Source: Gallionella sp.
Lineage (GTDB): Bacteria > Pseudomonadota > Gammaproteobacteria > Burkholderiales > Gallionellaceae
DNA length: 64,000 nucleotides
Reading direction: 5' to 3'
NCBI GenBank assembly: GCA_028714075.1
Contig: JAQTMZ010000001.1
Span: 186,001 to 250,000 of the forward strand
How positions within the stretch are numbered: the first letter of the stretch is position 1; the number at the start of each line of letters is the position of its first letter. Positions 1 to 9,234 of this stretch are shown in pieces. The position numbers and the translations under genes were made by a program. Under the pieces are notes generated by a model, which was not told where the DNA came from, did no database searches, and saw only the letters and a program-made list of their open reading frames with translations.

Positions 1-2
1 AG

Positions 3-722
3 CATTACGGCTTCAAAATCATCGAGGATGCGTCACATGCCATCGGGGGGAAATACCGGGAGGAGTCCATCGGCAATGGCCGCTACAGCGACATCACCGT
101 GTTCAGTTTTCATCCGGTCAAGATCATCACCGCCGGCGAAGGCGGCATGGCATTAGCCAACGATAAAAACCTTGCCAAGCGCATGCGACTGTTGCGCAGC
201 CACGGCATTACCAGCGATGTTGCCGACATGATCCCACGGGCACCTGAAGAACTCTGGTTCTACCAGCAGATCGCCCTGGGCTTCAACTACCGCATGACCG
301 ACATTCACGCCGCGCTGGGTTTGAGCCAAATGCAACGGCTGGATGAATTTGTCGCCAAGCGCCATGCCATTGCCAGACGGTATGAGGAGCTGCTGGCAGG
401 GCTGCCTGTGACCACCCCTTGGCAACACCCAGACAGCTATTCCGGATTTCATTTGTATGTTATTCGGCTGAAGCTGGCCGAAATAGGTAAGACGCAACGC
501 GAAGTGTTTGAGGCCTTGCAAACGGCAGGTATCGGGGTGAATTTGCACTACATTCCTGTGTACCGCCAGCCTTATTATGCAAAGTTGGGATTCGAAACAG
601 GATACTGTTTGGAGGCAGAACAGTATTACGCCGAGGCGATCAGCATACCGATGTACCCGGCGTTGACGGAAGCACAGCAAGACCGGGTGGTGACGGCATT
701 GCGAGAGGCAACAGGCTTATGA
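3..722 (+). CDS. pseC: UDP-4-amino-4,6-dideoxy-N-acetyl-beta-L-altrosamine transaminase, C-terminal part
   Basis: The N-terminus lies outside the window; the frame is open from base 3. PseC is the PLP-dependent DegT/DnrJ/EryC1-family aminotransferase that makes the 4-amino sugar in pseudaminic acid synthesis. The visible part starts just before the PLP-contacting EDASHAIGG segment and contains FSFHPVKIITAGEGG, whose Lys is the expected Schiff-base residue, then the family's FNYRMTD motif. The stop overlaps the pseF start as ATGA, so the two are translationally coupled. The assignment to PseC rather than another DegT enzyme rests on the pseF/G/I neighbours. Confidence 0.88.
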   Translation, partial: HYGFKIIEDASHAIGGKYREESIGNGRYSDITVFSFHPVKIITAGEGGMALANDKNLAKRMRLLRSHGITSDVADMIPRAPEELWFYQQIALGFNYRMTDIHAALGLSQMQRLDEFVAKRHAIARRYEELLAGLPVTTPWQHPDSYSGFHLYVIRLKLAEIGKTQREVFEALQTAGIGVNLHYIPVYRQPYYAKLGFETGYCLEAEQYYAEAISIPMYPALTEAQQDRVVTALREATGL

Positions 723-1414
723 AAATCGCCGTCATTCCCGCACGTGGCGGCAGCAAACGTATTCCGCGCAAGAACATCAAAGATTTTTGCGGCAAACCCA
801 TGATCGCCTGGTCGATCGAGGCGGCAAAAGCTTCTGGCCTATTCGGGCATATCATCGTATCCACTGATGACACCGAGATTGCCGCAGTGTCAAAACAGTG
901 GGGCGCGGAAGTGCCATTTATGCGCCCGGCAGAACTCTCAGATGATCACACCGATACAACCAAAGTTATTGCACACGCGGCCAAATGGGCGCTGGATCAA
1001 GGTTGGCCCGTGACTGCTGTGTGCTGCATCTATGCCACAGCACCCTTCGTTCAAGTGGATGATCTCAAACGGGGCTTGGCGGCATTGGAGTCCGGTGACT
1101 GGGCGTATGCCTTTGCCGCGACCGATTTTGCCGCCCCGATTTTTCGTGCATTCAAGCTGAATGATGACGGGGGGATTGAGATGTTTTTTCCGGAACATTT
1201 TTTGACTCGCTCACAAGATTTGCCAACAGCACTGCATGATGCCGGGCAGTTTTACTGGGGAGTTCCGGCAGCATGGATTGAGGGAAAACGAATCTTCAAT
1301 CATCATTCGGCACCCGTTATTATTCCGCGTTGGCGCGTACAGGACATTGATACAGAGGACGACTGGATAAGAGCAGAACTCATCTTTAATCAATTGGAGG
1401 GGCTAAAGTCATGA
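719..1414 (+). CDS. pseF: Pseudaminic acid cytidylyltransferase
   Basis: This 231-residue protein activates the nonulosonic acid with CTP to give the CMP-sugar used by flagellin glycosyltransferases. It is a cytosolic enzyme of the NeuA/PseF family. The N-terminal PARGGSKRIPRKN motif is the nucleotide-binding signature, and FxGKPMIAWSIEAA and the later VSTDD segment fit the family. Length is normal for PseF. The start overlaps pseC by 4 bases and the end overlaps the next methylase by 4 bases, so it belongs to one operon. Confidence 0.92.
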   Translation: MKIAVIPARGGSKRIPRKNIKDFCGKPMIAWSIEAAKASGLFGHIIVSTDDTEIAAVSKQWGAEVPFMRPAELSDDHTDTTKVIAHAAKWALDQGWPVTAVCCIYATAPFVQVDDLKRGLAALESGDWAYAFAATDFAAPIFRAFKLNDDGGIEMFFPEHFLTRSQDLPTALHDAGQFYWGVPAAWIEGKRIFNHHSAPVIIPRWRVQDIDTEDDWIRAELIFNQLEGLKS

Positions 1415-2046
1415 CCAACACAACCAACTACGCGACCCCGCAAGAAAAATTCTGGGCAGGTGACTTTGGCTCGGAATACATTGGACGAAACAATAGCCCG
1501 GAGCTATTGGCATCCAATCTTAATTTTTTTTCGCAAGCACTTAAACAAGCGGGCAGGATTTCATCCTGCCTCGAGCTGGGCGCTAACATCGGGATGAATT
1601 TGAGGGCGCTCAAACTGCTTTATCCAAAAATAGCATTAAAGGGGGTGGAAATTAATTCTGGCGCAGCCGCGCTACTTGCCGAGTCAATCGGAGCGCAAAA
1701 TGTGTTTGAAGGTTCGATCTTCGACTATCCAGTGACTGACAAGGCGGATCTGGTTTTGGTTAAAGGGGTCTTGATTCACATCAATCCCGAAATGACGGGG
1801 GCGGTATATGAAAAGTTGTACCAGTCTTCAAGCCGTTATATTCTTGTATGCGAGTATTACAATCCTTCACCTGTGGCTATCCCTTATCGGGGTCATATGG
1901 ATCGCCTTTTCAAACGGGACTTTGCGGGTGAAATGCTGGACAAATACGCTGATTTAAGCCTTGTCGATTATGGCTTTGCCTATCACCGGGATATTGCCTT
2001 TCCGCAAGACGATATAACATGGTTTTTAATGGAAAAAAGGCCTTGA
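1411..2046 (+). CDS. Pseudaminic acid biosynthesis-associated methyltransferase
   Basis: A 211-residue class I SAM-dependent methyltransferase. The SAM-binding glycine motif is seen as CLELGANIGMN near residue 55, followed by an acidic residue in the next strand (KGVEIN). The protein resembles the methylase family that travels with pseudaminic acid loci, and probably adds a methyl group to the nonulosonate or its precursor; the acceptor position cannot be read from sequence. A strong ribosome site (GGAGGGG) precedes the ATG. The start overlaps pseF by 4 bases and the next gene begins 2 bases after its stop. Confidence 0.82.
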   Translation: MTNTTNYATPQEKFWAGDFGSEYIGRNNSPELLASNLNFFSQALKQAGRISSCLELGANIGMNLRALKLLYPKIALKGVEINSGAAALLAESIGAQNVFEGSIFDYPVTDKADLVLVKGVLIHINPEMTGAVYEKLYQSSSRYILVCEYYNPSPVAIPYRGHMDRLFKRDFAGEMLDKYADLSLVDYGFAYHRDIAFPQDDITWFLMEKRP

Positions 2047-2047
2047 A

Positions 2048-3196
2048 ATGCTGAAGTATTGTGTTCGTTGTGTAATGCCACACACCAAACCTGATCTTCA
2101 TATCGATGAAGAGGGTGTTTGCAACGCCTGCCGCTCCATCGAAAAACGGATTGAGATAAATTGGGATCAGCGCAAGAAAGAGCTGTTGGGCTTGCTTGAC
2201 AAATACCGCCGGAACGGGGCCCACTGGGACTGCATTGTGCCAGTGAGCGGAGGGAAAGACAGCACATACCAGGTCATACGCATGCTGCAACTAGGGCTTA
2301 ATCCGCTTTGTGTGACCTCGACCACTTGTGACCTTGCCGACATCGGACGAAAAAATATCGAAAACCTCAAACGTCTCGGAGTTGACCATTTTGAATTTTC
2401 GCCTAATCCGATTATCCGGGCAAAGCTAAACCGTATCGGATTAACCGAGGTCGGTGATATTTCGTGGCCCGAACATGTGGGTATTTTTACGATACCGGTG
2501 CGCGCTGCTGTTCAATTCAACGTTCCTTTGATCGTGTGGGGTGAAAACTCCCAGAATGAATATGGCGGCCCTGCCGCAGCTTCGGAAAACAATGTGCTTA
2601 CGCGGCGGTGGCTTGAGGAATTTGGCGGACTTCTCGGCATGCGTGTTTCCGATCTCACGGAGACCTATGGCATAGAGCGCCGGCATCTTTTGCCTTATCA
2701 ATACCCTAGTGATGAAGAGTTGCAACGCGTAGGGGTTACGGGGCTGTTTTTGGGGCATTATTTACCTTGGGACGGGTTGTCAAATGCACTTATTGCCCAA
2801 GCTAATGGGTTTGCAACTTTTGACAAACCTGTGGAAGGTTCAATGGTTAACTACGAAAATCTGGACAACCATCAAACGGGCATTCATGATTATTTCAAGT
2901 TTTTGAAGTTCGGCTTTTCACGCGCAACAGATATCGCTTGTTTGCACGTGCGTCGTGGCCGCATTACCCGTCAGGACGCTATAGAAATCGTGAAGGCGCG
3001 GGATGGAAAATTCCCGTGGACTTATCTTGGCAAGCCTTTGAAAGACATCCTCGAACCGCTGGACATATCCATTGATGAATTTGTCAAAATTTGCGACCGC
3101 TTCACAAACAAGAAGATATTTAAACGGGATGTATCCGGTATTTTGCTCAAGGATAAACACGGCAATCTGGAGAAATTGAACTACGACAATTTATGA
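2048..3196 (+). CDS. N-acetyl sugar amidotransferase (WbuX/WbpG/PseA-type)
   Basis: This 382-residue protein belongs to the PP-loop ATP-pyrophosphatase family that converts an N-acetyl group on a sugar into an acetamidino group, using ammonia from a HisH-like partner. It has a zinc-type Cys pair set (C5, C8, C25, C28) followed by the PP-loop SGGKDS at residues 67-72. The neighbours hisH and hisF2-like genes are the usual partners. In this operon the likely substrate is a pseudaminic acid derivative, giving an acetamidino form; that is inferred from context. It ends in an ATGA overlap with the HisH-like gene. Confidence 0.87.
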   Translation: MLKYCVRCVMPHTKPDLHIDEEGVCNACRSIEKRIEINWDQRKKELLGLLDKYRRNGAHWDCIVPVSGGKDSTYQVIRMLQLGLNPLCVTSTTCDLADIGRKNIENLKRLGVDHFEFSPNPIIRAKLNRIGLTEVGDISWPEHVGIFTIPVRAAVQFNVPLIVWGENSQNEYGGPAAASENNVLTRRWLEEFGGLLGMRVSDLTETYGIERRHLLPYQYPSDEELQRVGVTGLFLGHYLPWDGLSNALIAQANGFATFDKPVEGSMVNYENLDNHQTGIHDYFKFLKFGFSRATDIACLHVRRGRITRQDAIEIVKARDGKFPWTYLGKPLKDILEPLDISIDEFVKICDRFTNKKIFKRDVSGILLKDKHGNLEKLNYDNL

Positions 3197-3816
3197 AGGT
3201 TGCAATTGTCAGCTACGGCATGGGAAATTTGGCCTCAGTACGCAGAGCCTTTGAGGACATCGGTGCGGAGGCATACATTGCCGCTCGCCCGGCTGACCTT
3301 TACAACGCGAATAGAATTGTGCTTCCTGGCGTAGGCGCCTTTGCTGAAGGGATGAAACGCCTGCAAGATGGCGGATGGGTCGAGGCCTTGCAGGATGTCG
3401 TTATGCGACAGCGCAAACCTATGCTTGGCATTTGCCTTGGTATGCAAATGCTCGCATCTGCCGGATATGAGGGAGGCTTGAGCAGGGGGCTTGGCTTTGT
3501 TCCGGGCGAGGTTAAAAGACTGGATGCGCTCGGTTGCAAGTTGCGAATCCCGCATGTGGGCTGGAATGAAGTCAGGTATAAAACGAACGATGCGCTTTTC
3601 TGCGAAATTCCGGATTTGTCTGATTTTTATTTTGTTCATAGCTTCGCATTTACTCCCGAAAATGATGAGCATTTGATTGCTACAACACACTATGATTGTT
3701 TGGTGGCGGCGGCCATAAGAAAGGATAATATTTACGGCTGTCAGTTCCATCCTGAAAAAAGTTCAAAGGCCGGACGGCAATTGTTAAAGAATTTTATGGT
3801 GCATTCGCCATGCTGA
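3193..3816 (+). CDS. hisH: HisH-type glutamine amidotransferase, sugar-amidation paralog
   Basis: A 207-residue class I glutamine amidotransferase that releases ammonia from glutamine. The catalytic triad is intact: Cys81 in GICLGMQ, and His186 and Glu188 in CQFHPEKS. By sequence it is a HisH subunit, but its location between a sugar amidotransferase and a HisF-like gene that lacks a histidine-pathway catalytic residue indicates that it feeds ammonia to nonulosonate amidation (WbuY/HisH2 role). No other his gene is nearby. It overlaps its neighbours by 4 bases upstream and 7 bases downstream. Confidence 0.87.
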   Translation: MKVAIVSYGMGNLASVRRAFEDIGAEAYIAARPADLYNANRIVLPGVGAFAEGMKRLQDGGWVEALQDVVMRQRKPMLGICLGMQMLASAGYEGGLSRGLGFVPGEVKRLDALGCKLRIPHVGWNEVRYKTNDALFCEIPDLSDFYFVHSFAFTPENDEHLIATTHYDCLVAAAIRKDNIYGCQFHPEKSSKAGRQLLKNFMVHSPC

Positions 3817-4589
3817 AAGTAAGGATTATTCCGACATTGCTTTGGAAAAACTTCGGTTTGGTAAAAGGCATTGGTTTCGATAGTTGGCGCCGGGTGGGGC
3901 CGGTTCTTCCCGCGATTAAGGTATACAACTCGCGTGATGTGGATGAGCTTATTTTTGCCGATATCACCGCATCTCAACAAGGAAACGCGCCTGATTTCGA
4001 TTTGGTCAGCGACTTCTCTGAGGAGTGTGCCGTGCCGCTTACTGTTGGTGGTGGCATTACGAGCCTGGATCATATCGCTTCTCTGCTTAATGCGGGGGCG
4101 GACAAGATTGCTATCAACACCGCCGCTTATGCGAACCCGAAGCTGATTGAAGCAGCAACAGGTCATTTCGGTGCGCAGTGTGTGGTGGGCAGCATTGATG
4201 TGAGAAAGCTTGATGGCGGGCGATACAGTTGCTTCAGCCATTCGGCTACAGTTGATACCGGCAGGGAGTCTGTTGAATGGGCCAGGGAGCTTGCCGACCG
4301 GGGGGTGGGGGAAATCCTCCTGACGTCCATTGACCGGGACGGCACCATGCTTGGCTATGACGTGGATATTATTGAGCGGGTTGCGAGAGCGGTGGATATT
4401 CCCGTGATTGCTTCCGGCGGTGCCGGAAATTATCAACACATGATTGATGCGGTTTTGAAGGCCGGTGCGTCAGCAGTCGCCGCTGCAAGCATGTTTCATT
4501 TTACCGAACAGACGCCCGCGGGAGCCAAGTCAGCAATGCAGGCAGCGGGAATTCCTGTCCGACGAAATTTTGTCAGCAACATCCATTAA
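3810..4589 (+). CDS. HisF2/AglZ/WbuZ-type acetamidino modification protein
   Basis: A 259-residue TIM-barrel protein of the HisF family. In true HisF, Asp11 and Asp130 catalyse imidazole-glycerol-phosphate formation. Here residue 11 is Leu (RIIPTLLWKN replaces the usual RIIPCLDVK pattern) while Asp130 is kept in GSID. Loss of Asp11 argues against a histidine-biosynthesis role and fits the WbuZ/HisF2 group that works with HisH2 and the amidotransferase, probably as an ammonia channel or scaffold. It overlaps hisH by 7 bases and pseG by one base. Generic annotation as cyclase HisF would mislead. Confidence 0.87.
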   Translation: MLKVRIIPTLLWKNFGLVKGIGFDSWRRVGPVLPAIKVYNSRDVDELIFADITASQQGNAPDFDLVSDFSEECAVPLTVGGGITSLDHIASLLNAGADKIAINTAAYANPKLIEAATGHFGAQCVVGSIDVRKLDGGRYSCFSHSATVDTGRESVEWARELADRGVGEILLTSIDRDGTMLGYDVDIIERVARAVDIPVIASGGAGNYQHMIDAVLKAGASAVAAASMFHFTEQTPAGAKSAMQAAGIPVRRNFVSNIH

Positions 4590-6097
4590 TGAATATCGCC
4601 TTCCGCGTAGACGCATCCGCTCCAATGGGCACCGGCCATTTTGTACGCTGCTTGACCTTGGCGGATGGGCTAAAGCGGCACGCCGCCCGGATTCGTTTTG
4701 TCAGCCGTCATATGCCCGAACATTTCCGGGTTATGCTGAACACTAAGGGGCATGAGTTTGTGCCAATTGACAATACTCCGAGCGAAAAAGCAGGTGATGC
4801 TATTTCTCATTCCCACTGGCTTGGGGTTAGCCAGGCACAGGATGCAACAGACACCCTTCATGCGCTATCCGACCAAGCTTGGGATTGGCTGATTGTCGAT
4901 CATTATGCACTGGATGCCAGCTGGGAATCCGTGCTTCGCCAAGCAGCCCAAAAAATTATGGTTATCGACGACATTGCCGACCGCGCACATGACTGCGATA
5001 TGCTGCTGGATCAAAACCTCTATGCGGACACGAACAGCCGTTACACCGGGAAAGTCCCTGCGCATTGCCATCTGCTGCTAGGGCCGCGTTATGCTTTGTT
5101 GCGAGAAGAGTTCATCGGGTTGCATGACATGGCCAAGCCCCGTGATGGGATCGTCAAACGGATTTTGATTTTTTTTGGCGGCGTGGACATCAATAATTTG
5201 ACAAGCCGCGCTATCGAAGTGCTGGCCAATATCGGCACACAGGATGTGCATGTGGATGTGGTGATTGGTGCGCAGCACCCGCATCGGGGGCAAATTGAAT
5301 CGGCATGCGTCGATCGCGCCTTTGTCTGCCATGTACAAACCAGCCGGATGGCCGAGCTGATATCGATGGCTGATTTGGCAATCGGTGCGGGCGGTTCAGC
5401 CATATGGGAGCGCTGTTGTTTGGGATTGCCCACATTGACCATCTGTGCGGCTGATAACCAACGCAGGCAAATTGCTGATGCGGCATCTGAAGGTTTGTTG
5501 TATGCGCCAGAATGGAAGGATGAATTAGCCTTCATGCTCAAGCTCCATACGGATGCTCTTATTGGAAATAGCTGCCTGAGGAAAAATATTTCCCATAATG
5601 GGATTCGGGCTGTAGATGGCCGCGGCGTATTGCGAGTCATCAGAAGTTTGGGTTGCAGCGCCGTTGAAGTCCGTGCTGCAAGACACGATGACATGGAGAA
5701 ATTGTTTGTATGGCGCAACCATCCGGCCATCAGGGCAGTTTCACGCAGTGCCGATATTATTGATTGGGAAAGCCACCAGCAATGGTTCGCTTCGGTAATG
5801 AATAATCCCGACAGAGTGCTGCTGATTGGGCAAGATAATGGCTTGCCTGTTGGGGTTGTGCGTTTCGACATACATGGCGACAAGGCTGAAGTTTCAATTT
5901 ATCTCGTCCCGGACGCCAAAAAATCATGCCATGGGCAAGACCTTTTGCTGAGCGCCGAGCGTTGGTTTTCCGCAAATCGGCCAGAAGTGCGGGAGCTTGT
6001 TGCTCATGTGCTCGGTGGTAATGAGATATCCCAACGCTTATTCTTGGGAGCGTTTTACCATATCGAATCTGCCAATTACTTAAAGAGGCTGCATTAA
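4589..6097 (+). CDS. pseG: Bifunctional PseG hydrolase / PseH N-acetyltransferase fusion
   Basis: At 502 residues it is much longer than stand-alone PseG. Residues 1 to about 340 are the GT-B-fold UDP-sugar hydrolase that removes UDP from the diacetamido-trideoxy-altropyranose; the N-terminal GTGHFVRC motif carries the catalytic His17. Residues about 350 to 502 form a GNAT acetyltransferase resembling PseH, which acetylates the 4-amino sugar one step earlier. Fusion puts two pathway steps in one chain, and no separate pseH lies within the adjoining operon. The ATG overlaps the previous stop by one base, as does the following pseI start. Confidence 0.88.
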   Translation: MNIAFRVDASAPMGTGHFVRCLTLADGLKRHAARIRFVSRHMPEHFRVMLNTKGHEFVPIDNTPSEKAGDAISHSHWLGVSQAQDATDTLHALSDQAWDWLIVDHYALDASWESVLRQAAQKIMVIDDIADRAHDCDMLLDQNLYADTNSRYTGKVPAHCHLLLGPRYALLREEFIGLHDMAKPRDGIVKRILIFFGGVDINNLTSRAIEVLANIGTQDVHVDVVIGAQHPHRGQIESACVDRAFVCHVQTSRMAELISMADLAIGAGGSAIWERCCLGLPTLTICAADNQRRQIADAASEGLLYAPEWKDELAFMLKLHTDALIGNSCLRKNISHNGIRAVDGRGVLRVIRSLGCSAVEVRAARHDDMEKLFVWRNHPAIRAVSRSADIIDWESHQQWFASVMNNPDRVLLIGQDNGLPVGVVRFDIHGDKAEVSIYLVPDAKKSCHGQDLLLSAERWFSANRPEVRELVAHVLGGNEISQRLFLGAFYHIESANYLKRLH

Positions 6098-7161
6098 TGA
6101 TGCCTCATGCGTTCAGAATTGCTGGCAGACCGATAGGTCGAGGCTGCACCCCATTTATTATTGCCGAAATGTCCGGTAATCATAACCAGTCGCTTGAGCG
6201 GGCACTGGAAATCGTCGAGGCTGCCGCCAAGACCGGGGTGCATGCGCTGAAAATCCAGACCTACACCCCCGATACCATGACGCTTGATCTGGACGAGCGG
6301 GAGTTTCACATCAGCGACCCCAACAGCCTGTGGGCGGGCACGTCGCTCTATAAGTTGTATGGCGAAGCCTATACGCCGTGGGAATGGCACAAGCCGATTT
6401 TTGATAGGGCGCGCGAGTTGGGTATCATCGCTTTCAGCACGCCATTCGATGACACGGCGGTGGATTTGCTCGAAAGCCTGAAGGTGCCGTGCTACAAAAT
6501 TGCCTCCTTCGAAAACACCGACCTGCCGCTGATTCGTCGCGTGGCAGCCACCGGCAAGCCGCTGATTATTTCCACCGGTATGGCTACCGTGGCTGAGCTG
6601 GACGAAACCGTGCATACGGCGCGTGATGCGGGTTGCAAAGACTTGATCTTGCTCAAATGCACCAGCACTTATCCGGCCACACCCGAAAATACCAACCTTC
6701 TCACCATTCCGCATTTGCGCGAACTATTCGGTTGCGAAGTGGGGCTATCCGACCACACCTTGGGCGTGGGTGTCTCGGTTGCCAGCGTGGCGTTGGGCGC
6801 CACCGTCATCGAAAAACACTTTACCCTGAACCGCGCCGATGGCGGCGTGGATAGCAGCTTTTCCATGGAGCCTGCCGAAATGGCGCAACTGGTAGTGGAA
6901 ACCGGGCGTGCCTGGCAGGCACTGGGGCAGGTGAGCTACGGCCCTACCGAAGCCGAGAAGAAATCTGTCCAGTACCGCCGCTCGCTGTATGTGGTGCAAA
7001 ATCTGAAGGCCGGAGATGTGTTGACCAAAGATAATGTGCGGGCAATTCGGCCGGGGTTGGGTTTGCCGACCAAATATCTTGAGCAGGTGCTGGGCAAGGC
7101 GGTAAAGCAGGATGTGAAGCGCGGGACGGCTTTGAGGTTGGATTTGCTGGCTTCTTGTTGA
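6097..7161 (+). CDS. pseI: Pseudaminic acid synthase
   Basis: This 354-residue NeuB-family enzyme condenses the free 6-deoxy-diacetamido hexose with phosphoenolpyruvate to make pseudaminic acid. The N-terminal barrel begins IGRGCTPFIIAEMSGNHN, followed by HALKIQTYTPDTMT, both typical of PseI/NeuB. A SAF antifreeze-like domain occupies roughly residues 290-350 (SLYVVQNLKAGDVLT and onwards). Start is ATG at 6097 overlapping the pseG stop; a second ATG follows directly and cannot be excluded. It is the last gene of the tightly overlapping block; a 40-base gap follows. Confidence 0.93.
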   Translation: MMPHAFRIAGRPIGRGCTPFIIAEMSGNHNQSLERALEIVEAAAKTGVHALKIQTYTPDTMTLDLDEREFHISDPNSLWAGTSLYKLYGEAYTPWEWHKPIFDRARELGIIAFSTPFDDTAVDLLESLKVPCYKIASFENTDLPLIRRVAATGKPLIISTGMATVAELDETVHTARDAGCKDLILLKCTSTYPATPENTNLLTIPHLRELFGCEVGLSDHTLGVGVSVASVALGATVIEKHFTLNRADGGVDSSFSMEPAEMAQLVVETGRAWQALGQVSYGPTEAEKKSVQYRRSLYVVQNLKAGDVLTKDNVRAIRPGLGLPTKYLEQVLGKAVKQDVKRGTALRLDLLASC

Positions 7162-7201
7162 TAGCGGCGATTCTTGGCTTAATTTTTTGGGAGCTATTTA
7201 A

Positions 7202-8485
7202 ATGGCATTGCTTGCAGTCTTGGGTGGCACACCGGTATTAAACAAGTTGCTGACACCCTACAGCTCGATGGGTGCTGAGGAGGTGGAGGCGGTAAACAAT
7301 GTGGCTCGCTCCGGGCGGTTATCCAGTTTTATCGGCGCCTGGTGCGCTGATTTCGATGGCGGGCATGAAATTCGTGCGTTTGAGCGTGAATGGGCCGAGC
7401 GATTTGATTGCCGTCATGCCATTACTGTTAACTCCAACACGTCCGGTTTGATTGCGGCACTCGGCGCTGTCGGCGTAAGCCCGGGCGATGAAGTTATCGT
7501 GCCGCCTTATTCCATGTCGGCTACGGTAATGGCCCCCTTGTTTTATGGTGGTATTCCAGTATTTGTCGATATCGAGCCAAAAACTTTTTGTCTTGACCCC
7601 GCCTTGGTGCGCGCATCCATCACTTCAAAAACCCGCGCCATTATTGCTGTTAACTTGTTCGGCCATCCTGCGGCCCTGCATGAACTGCGTGCCTTGGCGG
7701 ACGAACACGGGATATACCTGATCGAAGACGCTGCACAGTCACCCCTTGCCAGCGAAAATGGGCGCATGACGGGCACTATTGGGCATATTGGTGTATTCAG
7801 CCTGAATTACCATAAGCACATCCATACAGGCGAAGGCGGTATGTGTTGCACCGATGATGACGCTTTGTCGCTAAGAATGCGGATGATCCGCAATCACGGC
7901 GAGAATGTCATCGAACCGCTTCATGTCGAAGACATTACCAATCTGGTCGGTTTTAACTTTCGCATGACCGAGTTGTCCGCAGCCATCGGGCGTGAGCAAC
8001 TGCGCAAGGCCGATACGTTGGTGAGTGGGCGGCAGGCCATAGCAGAACGCCTTACGGCGGCGACGCAAGGCTTGCCGGGACTCACCCCGCCTATGGTGCG
8101 CCAGGATTGCCGGCATGTTTATTACGTATGGTGCGCTCGCCATGATGCTGCCGTTGCCGGTGTAAGCCGTGCCACGGTAGTGCGTGCGCTTGTTGCCGAG
8201 GGAGTGCCATTGTCGGAAGGGTACGTCAAGCCGCTTTATATGCTGCCCGCCTTTCAGCGCCGTATCGCCATAGGTCGAAATGGCTGGCCATTTACATTGA
8301 GCGAGCGCCGCTACGATAAAGGGTTATGCCCGGTTGTGGAACGCATGGATGAGCACGAACTGGTCGAGTTTTGTACCTGCAGCCATGCCCTGCCTGAAGA
8401 GGAGCTTGCATGCGTAATCGAGGCATTCCAGAAGGTCTATAGCCAACTGGATGTGTTGGCAGACATGGAAAAAAAGCGGCTATGA
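7202..8485 (+). CDS. DegT/DnrJ/EryC1/StrS-family sugar aminotransferase
   Basis: A 427-residue PLP-dependent aminotransferase acting on keto-sugars or their nucleotide derivatives. The PLP segment IEDAAQSPLAS and the Schiff-base Lys in SLNYHKHIHTGEGG are present, as is FNFRMTELSAAIG. It is longer than PseC and only distantly similar to it. A GGGAG ribosome site precedes the ATG. The stop overlaps the next cytidylyltransferase as ATGA, making it the first of four coupled genes. The exact substrate is unknown; the neighbours suggest a second nonulosonate-like or amino-sugar pathway. Confidence 0.83.
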   Translation: MALLAVLGGTPVLNKLLTPYSSMGAEEVEAVNNVARSGRLSSFIGAWCADFDGGHEIRAFEREWAERFDCRHAITVNSNTSGLIAALGAVGVSPGDEVIVPPYSMSATVMAPLFYGGIPVFVDIEPKTFCLDPALVRASITSKTRAIIAVNLFGHPAALHELRALADEHGIYLIEDAAQSPLASENGRMTGTIGHIGVFSLNYHKHIHTGEGGMCCTDDDALSLRMRMIRNHGENVIEPLHVEDITNLVGFNFRMTELSAAIGREQLRKADTLVSGRQAIAERLTAATQGLPGLTPPMVRQDCRHVYYVWCARHDAAVAGVSRATVVRALVAEGVPLSEGYVKPLYMLPAFQRRIAIGRNGWPFTLSERRYDKGLCPVVERMDEHELVEFCTCSHALPEEELACVIEAFQKVYSQLDVLADMEKKRL

Positions 8486-9234
8486 GTCACCGTCCGCGCA
8501 TTGTCGCCAGCATAGAAGCGCGCATGGGTTCAACACGGCTGCCGGGCAAAGTGCTGATGGATATTCACGGGCGGCCTGCCCTGCAACGTTTGATAGACCG
8601 GCTGCGCATGTGCCGCACCCTGGATGACATCATTGTGGCAACGAGTACGTGTACCGGTGACAACGTCCTCGCACAGTGGTGTGCAGATAACGGTGTGGCT
8701 TGTTTCAGGGGCAGTGAAAACGATGTGCTGAACCGTGTGGTAGAAGCGCACCGTTTCATGCGAAGCGATCTGGTGGTGGAAATCACCGGCGATTGCCCTC
8801 TCACCGACCCCGATATCGTCGACTTGGGTGTGGAAACCTTTCTTGCTCATAACGCGGATGTGGTTAGCAATTGTGGTCGCATTCTGACTTGGCCAATGGG
8901 CCAATACGTGCAGGTTTTTCCGTTGGCGCTGCTTGCCGCAGTGGACCGTGAAGTCGGTGATCAGGCTGTGCATGAACATGTATCGCTCTACTTCTACGAA
9001 CACCCGGAAAAGTACAAACTGCTCGATCTGCTCGCGCCGCGGCGCTGGCAAGAGACGGGCTGGCGTATGCAGCTCGATTATCGGGAAGACTTGCATTTTC
9101 TGAATGCAGTGTATGCCCGGCTCGAACCTTTGTACGGCGAAGGGTTCGGTATCGAGGAGGTGGTTGCCTTGCTGCGGCGGGAGCCGGAATTGCTCGCGAT
9201 CAATCGCCATTGCCAGGAAACCCCCGCCCGATGA
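8482..9234 (+). CDS. SpsF-type cytidylyltransferase
   Basis: A 250-residue nucleotidyltransferase of the SpsF/NeuA-like family, which activates sugars or sugar acids with CTP. The N-terminal IEARMGSTRLPGKVL is the family signature, and the DCPLTDPDIVD segment carries the metal-binding acidic residues. It is distinct from pseF in the same locus, so two different activated sugars may be made here. Overlaps of 4 bases on both sides show translational coupling with the aminotransferase and the oxidoreductase. Confidence 0.83.
   Translation: MSHRPRIVASIEARMGSTRLPGKVLMDIHGRPALQRLIDRLRMCRTLDDIIVATSTCTGDNVLAQWCADNGVACFRGSENDVLNRVVEAHRFMRSDLVVEITGDCPLTDPDIVDLGVETFLAHNADVVSNCGRILTWPMGQYVQVFPLALLAAVDREVGDQAVHEHVSLYFYEHPEKYKLLDLLAPRRWQETGWRMQLDYREDLHFLNAVYARLEPLYGEGFGIEEVVALLRREPELLAINRHCQETPAR

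Noticed and set aside
3193..4589. Histidine biosynthesis genes
   Set aside because: HisF lacks Asp11 and the genes are embedded in a nonulosonate operon with a sugar amidotransferase.
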